This document shows positions 44,174 through 51,913 of a stretch of 64,000 nt of DNA, piece by piece (the stretch's first letter is position 1; every line of letters begins with the position of its first letter). A model generated the notes under the pieces. The model had not been told where the DNA came from and searched no databases. It saw nothing but the letters and a program-made list of their open reading frames with translations. This DNA comes from Dethiosulfatarculus sandiegensis. Lineage in GTDB: Bacteria; Desulfobacterota; Desulfarculia; Desulfarculales; Desulfarculaceae. Location of the stretch: the NCBI RefSeq assembly GCF_000931935.2, contig NZ_AZAC01000017.1, forward strand, positions 62,001 through 126,000, in the 5' to 3' direction. The translations under genes were made by a program, and so were the position numbers.

Positions 44174-44932
44174 TCAGGATTCTTCCCGGTCCCCCATGTA
44201 ACCCTGGCGTTTTTTAATGGTTTTATTTATTTCTTCTTGGGATTCCTGCATGAAACGCATGGTTTCCTCGGCCAGGGGCACCAGCTCTTCCTTTTTACCC
44301 TTGGCTATCACCTTGCCCGGCAGGAGTTTTTCCTTTTTGGCTAAAAAGGCCACGATTTCATCCTCTGCATCCAGCTCAACTCCGAATTTTTCGGAAAGTT
44401 GAACCAGCCGCTCGCCGAATTCCTGAGGGTGCTCCAGAATTTCAACCGGTATGGAGGTTTCACTGGCAAGGGCCGAACCAAAACCGGGGGTCAGGGCCGA
44501 ACCTTCGATCAGGTCCGCGGCATGGGCAAACTCGTGAATTACAGTGGATTCATTTACATCGGGAGTCAGGGCGACGTAAATGTGCAATGGGTCCAACACC
44601 CTGGTTTTATAGGGGTTGATCAAAAGCCCCCCCGGACCTTGAGGTGTGGATTTGGCGTTTTTCATTGATATGGCCTGGTAGGCGTCCAGATCCACCAATT
44701 TGATTTTAATTTTTTTCCCTGCCGCTGAGGTGAACTCAAGGGAGCGGGCCATTTTTTCGGCCCCGGCGTGCCTGGCAGGGGGGAGGTCTCTTATTTTTAA
44801 GGCCAGCTCGCTGGTTTCAAACTTCATCCGGTCTTCCAGAATCTTGTCTTCGCGGCCCATATGACAGTTCTTGAATTTTTTGCCGCTGCCGCAGGGGCAG
44901 GCATCATTCCTACGCACGTGGCTGAAATCCAT
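44174..44932 (-). CDS. SEC-C zinc-binding domain fused to an HExxH putative metallopeptidase
   Basis: A 252-aa protein. Residues 8-26 are a SEC-C zinc motif (DACPCGSGKKFKNCH; Cys12, Cys14, Cys23, His24), as at the C-terminus of SecA. The middle contains VIHEFAHAADLIEGS, an HExxH-type zinc site (His133, Glu134, His137). The rest is helical. It lacks a signal peptide and should be cytoplasmic. The combination suggests a ribosome- or Sec-linked peptidase, but no function is known to me. The third zinc ligand is not clear. Confidence 0.7.
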   Translation of the reverse strand: MDFSHVRRNDACPCGSGKKFKNCHMGREDKILEDRMKFETSELALKIRDLPPARHAGAEKMARSLEFTSAAGKKIKIKLVDLDAYQAISMKNAKSTPQGPGGLLINPYKTRVLDPLHIYVALTPDVNESTVIHEFAHAADLIEGSALTPGFGSALASETSIPVEILEHPQEFGERLVQLSEKFGVELDAEDEIVAFLAKKEKLLPGKVIAKGKKEELVPLAEETMRFMQESQEEINKTIKKRQGYMGDREES

Positions 44933-44996
44933 GACAAGCGCTTCTTTCCGGTTGGCTGGCTCCCCTTGGCTTGGCCTTTGGGGGAGGTGTTTAAAA

Positions 44997-45029
44997 AAAC
45001 CGGGGAGCCAAAAATTGATTCCCCGGTTT
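44997..45029 (-). terminator. Terminator of the zinc-ribbon gene
   Basis: Minus strand AAACCGGGGA (45029-45020) pairs with TCCCCGGTTT (45006-44997) and is followed by TTTT. It lies 13 nt after the stop of the 45043 gene. Confidence 0.85.
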
Positions 45030-45042
45030 AAGATGGATCGAA

Positions 45043-45312
45043 TTATTCTTCAACTATTCCGTCTTTGCCAGCAAGCGGGGTGTTAACCGGGAAAGGCCCC
45101 AACTGCCCGGTATTGGGATCATAGCGGTGGCGGTAGCCTGCCTTGATGCCGATTTTTTTGAGAGTGAAGTCCCAGCTTCTTTTGTAGTATTCGCACTCGT
45201 CGTTGAAACAGATATAAAGATGATCCGTACCCCAGCTGTAGGTGGCAGGTGACTCCCACCTTTTCATTTTGGTGTTGCAATGGGGGCAGATGGTCTTGTC
45301 TTGTTCAGTCAT
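45043..45312 (-). CDS. Ogr/Delta-like zinc-ribbon protein, 89 aa
   Basis: A small protein with two Cys pairs: TICPHCNTKMKRW near the start and ICFNDECEYYKRSW about 25 residues later, the spacing of a zinc ribbon as in the Ogr/Delta and related families. The C-terminal part is polar (YRHRYDPNTGQLGPFPV) and has no known motif. AAGGGAGAAG is a good ribosome site. It is a single gene between two terminators or gaps. A DNA- or RNA-linked role would be usual for such folds but is not shown. Confidence 0.75.
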   Translation of the reverse strand: MTEQDKTICPHCNTKMKRWESPATYSWGTDHLYICFNDECEYYKRSWDFTLKKIGIKAGYRHRYDPNTGQLGPFPVNTPLAGKDGIVEE

Positions 45313-45495
45313 GATCTTCTCCCTTATTGAGCCTGGGGCGGTGTTTTTTAAAGGCTGCTTCAGTGCCTTGTTAAATATGTATCCTTAAGAGGGCCGAGGC
45401 AAGCTTAAGAACCATAATTCTCATTAAGTATGTTTAGACTATGGGTTCAACCCGGGGAAAACAGGCCGTAACCGCCAGTGCGGACGGGCGGCTTT

Positions 45496-47244
45496 TCAGG
45501 CCTTTTCATGGCCGCAGACCCCGCAGCGGGTGCATTTGGCAGGGTTGCAGTCCGGCGACTGTTTTTCCTGCTCCGCCCTTTTAGCCTCGGCCAGAAGATA
45601 TGATTTGGTGATTTTGTGGTCCACAAAATCCCAGGGAAAGAGCTCATCTTCCATCCTTTTGCGATCCGCATAAAAACCGGGGTCCAGATCCAGGGCGGCA
45701 AAGGCCCTTTGGGGATTGGGGTCCTTGGCCAGGGTCAGCAAAAGAGGGGCCAGGCGGCGGTCACCGCGAGACAGAACCGCCTGTAGCTCGGCGTATTTGG
45801 GCACATCGGCCACTATTTTCAGGTTGGGCATGCCGGCCAGTTCTTTTTTGACCCGGTTCATGCGTTTTTTTACAGTCTTAAGGGGAGCCATCGGCTGCCA
45901 CTGAAAAGGGGTCCAGGGCTTGGGAATAAAGGCGTTCATGCTGATGGTCACCCGCCCCAGATACCCCCTGGCCCTGGAGAGGCTCACCACCTGCTGCCTT
46001 ATGCGTTTTATGAGCCCTATCATTTCGGTTATGTCTTCTTCCGTCTCTTCGGGAAGGCCGACCATGAAATAGAGCCTTATGTTCGGAACCCCGCCCTGAA
46101 TCAGTTTTTCCACCCCCCCGGCCAGGTCTTCCTCGGTCAAGTGCTTGTTTATGATTCTTCTCAGCCTGGGGCTGCCCGCCTCCGGGGCCAGGGCCACGGT
46201 CTGGTGTCGGCTCTGGGCCAGGGCCCTGACCAGATCATCGCCCAGCCGGTCCGCCCTTAAGCTTGAGACGGAAATCTTGCCGCCGAGCCTGATTACCTCA
46301 CTGGCCAGATGATCTATGCCTTCAAGGTCGCTGGCCGCTGCGCAGACCAACCCGATTTTGTCCCCGTTTTTCGCAGCCTCAAGGGCCGGTTCCATGAAAT
46401 CGTCGGCATGCCCCAACCTGGGGGGGCGATAGATGTGACCGGCCGCGCAAAAACGGCAGCCATGGCCGCAGCCGCGCCCCACCTCCAGGAGCTTCATATC
46501 CGCCAGCTCCGGACCCTTGGACTGGAATACACTTTGGGCCATTCCCTTGGCAGGGCCTGTGTATTTGGGTGCTTTGATGCGTTCGGGCAGCCCCTGGGAC
46601 GGGGTGAATGCTTTCAGCCTGCCGTCCGGGTGATAAAGAGGGGTGTAAAACATAGGCGCGTAAAAACCGGGGGCATTTTTTGAAAGATGGAGCAGTAATT
46701 CCTCCCTGGATTCCGTGGGAGCCTCTTCAAGGGCCTGGATAAAGGGGTCCAGGATTACTTCGGCCTCTCCCAATAAAAAGCCGTCCATCAAAAGGGCCAG
46801 GGGCTCGGGGTTAAGCATCATGGCCACACCACCGGCTATCACCGGCGGGCCGTTTCGTTTTTCCGCCCAAGGGTCGAGCCCTGCCATCTCAAGCATGCGT
46901 ACAAGATTGGGGTAGTCGTTCTCAAAAGATATGGAGGCCAGGATCAGGTCAAACTCGTCAAGCGGCCGACAGGATTCCAGAGTCAGAAGCGGGGCCTTGG
47001 CTTTTTGTTGTATCTTGAGACCGGCCCGATCGGGTAAAAAGGCCCTTTCACAAAGGGTGTCCGCCCTTTGGTTCAACATATCATAGATCACGGCCAGGCC
47101 CAGGTTGGCCAGGCCCACCTGATAGGTGTTGGGGTAGAGCAGGGCTACATTGAGCCTGCCCCCTGGTTCCTTTCTTACCCAGCCTGTTTCCTCCTTGAGG
47201 AGGTTTGCATGGTATTCTCTTACGGGCCAGAAGCGTTTAGCCAC
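45496..47244 (-). CDS. B12-binding-type radical SAM protein (TIGR03960-like)
   Basis: A 582-aa protein. Residues 25-200 form the cobalamin-binding-like Rossmann part (LNVALLYPNTYQVGLANLGL). The radical SAM [4Fe-4S] motif is Cys259-x3-Cys263-x2-Cys266 in VGRGCGHGCRFCAAG. GKISVSSLRADRL and PEAGSPRLRRIINK are conserved in the family. The end has another Cys cluster (CNPAKCTRCGVCG) that could bind a second Fe-S cluster. The family is sometimes fused to, or next to, a TIGR03936-type protein and an Rne/Rng RNase, none of which is here. Function unknown. Confidence 0.88.
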   Translation of the reverse strand: MAKRFWPVREYHANLLKEETGWVRKEPGGRLNVALLYPNTYQVGLANLGLAVIYDMLNQRADTLCERAFLPDRAGLKIQQKAKAPLLTLESCRPLDEFDLILASISFENDYPNLVRMLEMAGLDPWAEKRNGPPVIAGGVAMMLNPEPLALLMDGFLLGEAEVILDPFIQALEEAPTESREELLLHLSKNAPGFYAPMFYTPLYHPDGRLKAFTPSQGLPERIKAPKYTGPAKGMAQSVFQSKGPELADMKLLEVGRGCGHGCRFCAAGHIYRPPRLGHADDFMEPALEAAKNGDKIGLVCAAASDLEGIDHLASEVIRLGGKISVSSLRADRLGDDLVRALAQSRHQTVALAPEAGSPRLRRIINKHLTEEDLAGGVEKLIQGGVPNIRLYFMVGLPEETEEDITEMIGLIKRIRQQVVSLSRARGYLGRVTISMNAFIPKPWTPFQWQPMAPLKTVKKRMNRVKKELAGMPNLKIVADVPKYAELQAVLSRGDRRLAPLLLTLAKDPNPQRAFAALDLDPGFYADRKRMEDELFPWDFVDHKITKSYLLAEAKRAEQEKQSPDCNPAKCTRCGVCGHEKA

Positions 47245-47417
47245 TTTTTTTCAGCCTTTTGGGGGTGTTGTATTAATAGGCAATTGATTACCATATAAAG
47301 GCCCCAAAGGCCACGTGTGCACCCCGGCTTGACGTCTTGCAAGCGCCCTGTCAGTCTTGAAACCACAAGCTACTGTCAATTCTCGGAGGTCGCCTCAAGG
47401 CAGGAAAAGGAGATTCC

Positions 47418-47894
47418 ATGGACACCAGTGACAGCCGCAGGCTGCTCGAAGAGCTTGCCAAACAGGGAGAAGAGGCCAACACCACCCGGGCGGCGGAGAC
47501 TCTGGGGCTGGACCGTTCCCAAGCTGAGGATTTGACTGTGGCCCTCATGGGCGAAGGCCTTTTGGAAATGGTCAGCTTGAGCGGCAAGGTGCGCCTGACG
47601 GAAAGCGGACGCCAGCTTTTGGGCGGTCAATCCGGGCTGGGCCCCGAAGACGGCTTGGAATCTTTGGTTGCGGATTTAGCCTCCTGGCGGGCCGGTGATA
47701 TGGACCCTGTTTCCCTGCATGACTACACCCAGGACCTTAATTGCCTCAAGGCCCAGGCCAAACGCTCTGAGCCTCTCTTGCCTGTGGTGACAGCCTGCCT
47801 CAAAGCCATCCAGGACGCCCTTTCCAAAAATCCGGATTCAACAGCCACTGAATTGTCCCGGCGTATAGGCGATTTTTTGAACACACAGCCCTAG
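47418..47894 (+). CDS. Protein of unknown function with a winged-helix-like N-terminus, 158 aa
   Basis: The ATG has AAAAGGAG 5 nt upstream. Residues 1-60 (LAKQGEEANTTRAAETLGLDRSQAEDLTVAL, then EGLLEMVSLSGKVRLTESG) have the layout of a winged helix that reads like a MarR/GntR-type wing. The C-terminal 90 residues are helical, with no motif I know. It could be a small regulator, but that is a guess. It is divergent from the radical SAM gene. Its TAG overlaps the stop of the autotransporter on the other strand. Confidence 0.55.
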   Translation: MDTSDSRRLLEELAKQGEEANTTRAAETLGLDRSQAEDLTVALMGEGLLEMVSLSGKVRLTESGRQLLGGQSGLGPEDGLESLVADLASWRAGDMDPVSLHDYTQDLNCLKAQAKRSEPLLPVVTACLKAIQDALSKNPDSTATELSRRIGDFLNTQP

Positions 47895-50792
47895 AAGCTA
47901 ATCGTAAGCCCCGCGGTGAGTGCCTGGGCCTGGTAGTCGTCTGCCCAGGCCAGGTTGTAATGGAGATATAAATCCAGGTCTGGCTGCACAGACATCTGAA
48001 TCCCCGCCTCAGTGAGCCAAAGGTCTTGGGGCAGGTCGGCTCCGTATACGGTAAAAGGTGCTGAGCCATAGCCCTTGAAAGCGGCCTGCAAAGATGGCCT
48101 GTCATGCTCCAGGCGATGCAGCCAGGAGAATTCCAGAGTGGGCAGAATCTCCCAACTTTCTGTTTTAAAAGGCCTGCTCAGGCCAAATCCCAGGTTGGAG
48201 CCCAGGGAGTTGGTGTCGCGGTCGGCTATATTCAGGCCCAGGAAGCCCGCTCCGTTTTCAGTAAAGCCTTGTTCCTGCAAGGATTGGAACTTCAAACCCG
48301 CCTTGGGTTCAAAAAGCCATTTTTCAAAACGCAGCTCATAACCCAGGGTCAGGCTGGCTGCAAAGAGATCCGCCTCAAAGCCGGGCTTGGCTGAAAGGTG
48401 GGTGCCTTGAAAGTTGATTTGCCTGGAGGCGCTGTTGTCCAGACGGGCGTAAGAGGCGGTTAACCGGGCATAGCCGCCCTGGTATGCCGCTTTAGCGTAG
48501 AAGCCTGTGTGCAGGGCATAGATCTCGCCTGCGTAATTAACGTTGCCCCATGAAAGATGGCTGCGGGTGACTCCTGCGGCCAGGCCTGCGGCCAGCCAGT
48601 GGTTCAAGGCGTAATCCGCTCCCAGGGCTCCGCCGCCGGTTGATTGACCGTAACCCCTAAAGCCGTTTGTCTGATCCTGATCCACCCACAACCCCAGGGC
48701 TCGGGCCCACATGTTCCAACCGCCGGATGCATGGGTTTCCGTATTGGGCCGCCTTTTAGGCAGATCCTGCATCCTCCAGGCCATGGCCTTGTCAAAGAGT
48801 TCGCCGCTGTTTAAAGAGGCCGCGCTGAAGGCGGTGTACATCTCCGGGTTCAGTGCGCTTATTACCTGCCCGATTTGGTTTGCCTTCAGGCCAAAGTCCA
48901 GGGACAGGAGAAAGTTTTCCATCTGCCCCAAGGCCAGGGGCATTAGGCTGTCAAGGCCTCGGCCGGTTTGGGCCGCGCCGCCTGTACCGAATTCACCGTA
49001 GGATCTACGGTTCACAACCAGGTTAAGGGTTGATCCTTCCGCCTTTTGACCCAGGCTAAGCACCGCAGAATTTGGCTGGCATTCGATATAATCAAAAGCC
49101 CCGCTCACCCCGTCACCCGCGGTGATGAGTTCCCAGGAAAATCCGTCAGTATAAAGGGCCCTTGGCAGTGAAGTAGTGGATAAGGTTCCGCCGTTTATGG
49201 TCACCATACCTGAGACCGAGAGCAGATCACAGGAGCCGTTTCCCCCTCTCTCCGCGATAAAGGTGGAGCCCGGTTCAAAGGTGACCGAACTGGCCACATT
49301 CAAGGTGCCTATGGAGTTGCCCGGACTTATAACGCCTGCGTTGATGATATCGGAGTGGATGACGCCTGTGCCGTTGATAAGTCCGGTATTTGCAAGGGTT
49401 ACAGTGCTCAACAGGCCGTTTACATTGAGAGTGCCCGAGTTTTGGGTGCTCCCCGCGATAAGGGCCCGGCCGTTTATCACGGCCGGGCCGCTGTTGGTGA
49501 GGTTCTTTGCACCCAAAGATCCGTTCACTTCAAGATAACCTTGGTTGCTGACCTTGCCGCCTATTACCGCCTTGCCGCTGAAATAGGCCCGGCCTTTGTT
49601 ACCGAGGTTGGATGCGGTGAGGTGATTTGCGGCATTGAGGGTGCCTGTGTTCATCACGCCGCCGTTTATGTTGGTTACCCCGTAAAATCCGACTGTGCCT
49701 GAATTATTGAGGCTGCCTGCGCTGAAGGTGCTTGATGAGCTGAGCGTGCCGCTGTTGTTGACGCCGTCGTCTATGGTGGTGTTTCCGTCAAAGGTTGCGG
49801 TAGCGCTGCCCGTGTTTTCTAGGCTGTTTGCACTAAAAGTGTCTGTGGCGCTGAGCGCACCGCTGTTGGTGACCTGGCTGCTGAAGCTCACCGGGCCGTT
49901 AAAAGTGGCTGTGCCCTGGTTATTCAAGCTGGGGCCGCTTAAGCTGCTGTTCAAGGTCAGAGAGCCGCCGCTGGTTACTGTAGACTCCAGGTTCAAGATC
50001 CAGTCACCGGTGAGCCAGGTGTCACCGTCTACATAAAGGCCCAGGTTCTCGAAGTTCAGGTACTTGGCTCCGATGCTGCTGGAGTCTATGGTCCCGGAAG
50101 CGCCGAAATACAGGTTGTCTGCGCCTTCCTGGCCGTCGACCACTCCGGCCACGCAAGAGCCGTGGAGGATGTAAACCGTGTCGTCCGCATCACCGGCAAA
50201 AATGCCTCCGCCCACGGTGCCGGAATTGTATACGGTGTTTCACGCCCAGCCGCTTGAACATCCTACGCCGTTGTTTAAGGTGCCGTAGATGCTGCCGCCC
50301 ACTGTATGTACCGTTATTGGTTATGGTGTTTCCACCTCCTGTGGCGTTTGTGTAGTAATTTAAGGGGCCGTAGATATTGTCCTGGACTCTGCCAAAGTTT
50401 TTGATTATGTTTTCGCCGCCGCTCGAGTATTGTTTGCTGTTATAAGTGCCGAAGATAGTGCCGTCTACGGTGCCCGAGTTTTGTATACTGTTTTGGCCGC
50501 CGGTCGCGTATTTACCTTGGTTGAAACTGCCATAGATATCCATGTTTACTATACCGTTGTTTTGTGTATTGTTTTGACCACCACTGGCGTTGTCGGCAAC
50601 ATTGTCGTTTGCAATGATGCATTGGCTGACAGACCCGGTTGTTTCATTGGTCATGTTGTCCGGATTGCCGGTGCCCACCCAGTCTCCGGCGATAGCTTCG
50701 CTGTTGACCAGGTCGTCGGCGTGGGCGTTTAATGGTATGGCAAGGATAAGGAGTATGAGCAAGGTGATTGACAGGCGTGGCAAATAGTGCAT
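47891..50792 (-). pseudogene. Autotransporter (type V secreted) protein, disrupted
   Basis: Residues 1-200 come from a frame that starts at 50792 with a signal peptide (ITLLILLILAIPLNAHA) and has repeats of the form SGG-x-N-x-I-x-NSGTV. At 50303-50310 TGTA is duplicated (TACA TACA on the coding strand), which shifts the frame. Restoring it continues with GT-VGGSIYGTLNNGVGC, but a TGA then stops it at 50242. After that the frame is open to 47891 with passenger beta-helix repeats (NNSGTLN-type) and a C-terminal autotransporter barrel (WNMWARALGLW... ending TAGLTISF, terminal Phe). The sum would be ~960 aa. It is a pseudogene or has assembly errors. Confidence 0.8.
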
Positions 50793-51116
50793 TTTATTAT
50801 CTTTAATAATTGAAGCTACAGTCCCGGCAATCTGAAATCTAAATATCTAAGCTTTGCTGTTCCGTATCGGGTTTATTTATTTGAAAAACCTAAATTCTTG
50901 TTAATTTTCAATAATATAGGGGCTTTTATTTACACCGTATAGTAAAGTAACTGCTGTTAAAGTTGAAGCATTAAATAATATATTTTAATGATAAATAATA
51001 TTATTTTTTAGCCTGGATAATAGTAAGATACTTAAAAAATAAAAATTGCAGGGGCATGTTTGGTGGTAAATATAATGCTGTGGCCCCATGCTCGGGACCA
51101 TTGGTGGTGGGGTAAG
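50793..51116. other. AT-rich upstream region of the autotransporter
   Basis: About 320 bp, very AT-rich from 50880 to 51050, holding the autotransporter control region on the minus strand and perhaps the promoter of the small ORF on the plus strand. No good -35/-10 pair could be fixed. No gene supportable. Confidence 0.4.
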
Positions 51117-51224
51117 ATGGCGGATTTGAAGTTGCCGGGAGCCTTAACCGTTTGGTTGGGTTCTTTTGGGCTAAAATGGAAAAAAGCCCACGCCGAAAAG
51201 CGGGGACTTGGTCGGCAAATTTGA
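51117..51224 (+). CDS. Candidate small protein, 35 aa
   Basis: The frame starts with ATG, begins MADLKLPGALTVWLGSF and ends in a basic tail KWKKAHAEKRGLGRQI. A strong rho-independent hairpin with five Ts begins exactly at the stop codon, and it lies on the plus strand where no other gene would need it. This is the main support. A weak GGTGGTGGGG ribosome-like stretch is upstream. Basic with a short hydrophobic core; it could be a small membrane-bound or DNA-binding peptide. I cannot assign a family. Confidence 0.4.
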   Translation: MADLKLPGALTVWLGSFGLKWKKAHAEKRGLGRQI

Positions 51225-51256
51225 ACCCGCCCCTTGTGATCAAGGGGCGGGTTTTT
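51224..51256 (+). terminator. Rho-independent terminator
   Basis: AACCCGCCCCTTG (51224-51236), TGAT loop, CAAGGGGCGGGTT (51241-51253), then TTTTT. The T-run is on the plus strand only, so it ends a plus-strand transcript such as that of the 51117 small ORF. Confidence 0.85.
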
Positions 51257-51277
51257 AAACATAACCTATGTTAGGCC

Positions 51278-51601
51278 TTAGCAGCTGCAGGAAGCTCCGC
51301 AGGTGTTTCCGCCGCCAAGTGGGTTATCCGAAGAAAGGACAAATCCCTGCTGCCAGCCGTTATCCACAAAATCGACTTTTACGTTACCACTTTTTTCCAT
51401 GAGATCTTTGTCGATCAGGTAGGTCAATCCGTCAACTTCGTACTTTTCGTCTGCGTCCTTTGGCTCGTCCAGAACCAATCTCAAAGAAGGACCTCCTCAG
51501 CCGCCGGACTGGAGATAGACCCGCAGGCTGGCAGAGTCCACCTGCTTCTCGGCCAGGAAAGACCTGATTGCCTTGCTGGCGCTTTCAGTGACATCAACCA
51601 T
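51278..51601 (-). CDS. HesB/IscA-like selenoprotein with in-frame UGA (Sec35)
   Basis: Read from ATG 51601 (GGGAG 7 nt upstream) the frame gives 107 residues with one internal TGA at 51499-51497, codon 35, in the context LQSGG-U-GGPSLRLVLDE. The chain continues in frame as VDGLTYLIDKDLMEK and NGWQQGFVLSSDNP and ends GNTCGASCSC. That is the HesB/IscA A-type iron-sulfur carrier fold at the usual length, with U at the place of IscA Cys35. A hairpin GGUUC-UGGAC-GAGCC (51476-51462) lies 20 nt after the UGA, with its loop about 25 nt away and a G in the second loop position. This fits a bacterial SECIS. HesB-like selenoproteins are a known family. Standard gene calling would see only the last 69 residues. 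Confidence 0.82.
51462..51476 (-). promoter_or_regulatory. Candidate bacterial SECIS hairpin
   Basis: GGTTC/GAGCC stem with loop TGGAC on the mRNA, inside the coding region just after the UGA at 51499-51497. Distance and loop rules of bacterial SECIS elements are met. A longer alternative pairs GUCC and GGAC around it. Confidence 0.5.
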
Positions 51602-51621
51602 GATAACTCCCTTAGTTGGTG

Positions 51622-51641
51622 TTAGTAGTATTTCCTACTAA
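51622..51641. promoter_or_regulatory. Operator-like inverted repeat upstream of the HesB-like selenoprotein
   Basis: TTAGTAG-TATTTC-CTACTAA is a perfect 7-bp inverted repeat 20-40 nt upstream of the ATG. TTGCCA lies just upstream on the minus strand, so the repeat falls where the promoter spacer and -10 should be. A regulator such as an Rrf2/IscR-type protein could bind there, but the motif is not the IscR consensus. Confidence 0.4.
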
Positions 51642-51806
51642 AGTAATATGGCAACGGAAAGGGGCCTACGCAAGGTGTGACCCCTGTTTTTTTTCATAAA
51701 TCTTGCCGGAGTTTTAATTTATTCCGTAAAGACTCCATAATTTCCTAGGAATTCACTTGGGAACCTTGGACAAACTTATATAGGCTACAAACCCACTTGT
51801 CAAAGC

Positions 51807-51840
51807 AAAGCCGCCTTGAATCAAGCTTCAAGGCGGCTTT
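51807..51840. terminator. Hairpin downstream of the M20 peptidase gene
   Basis: AAAGCCGCCTTGAA (51807-51820) and TTCAAGGCGGCTTT (51827-51840) form a perfect 14-bp stem. T-runs on both sides are short, but placement 70 nt after the peptidase stop on the minus strand fits a terminator. Confidence 0.65.
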
Positions 51841-51913
51841 GTGAAATCCCTGAAAAAATAAGGTGAAGCAACTGATCCTTCAGCTCCGGTCGATACGGGC
51901 CCGGCGCCTTTAA

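Noticed and set aside
50240..50242. Selenocysteine at the in-frame TGA of the autotransporter
   Set aside because: No Cys is expected in these passenger repeats, no SECIS-like hairpin follows, and a frameshift lies 60 nt upstream; decay or sequence error is simpler.
50190..50792. A 200-aa repeat protein as an independent gene
   Set aside because: Its last ~40 residues (Arg/His-rich) are out-of-frame sequence after the TGTA duplication; it is the N-terminus of the autotransporter.
51278..51484. A 68-aa protein starting at TTG 51484 as a separate gene
   Set aside because: It lacks the first third of the HesB fold and a ribosome site. The frame is continuous with ATG 51601 through the TGA, which is better explained as selenocysteine.
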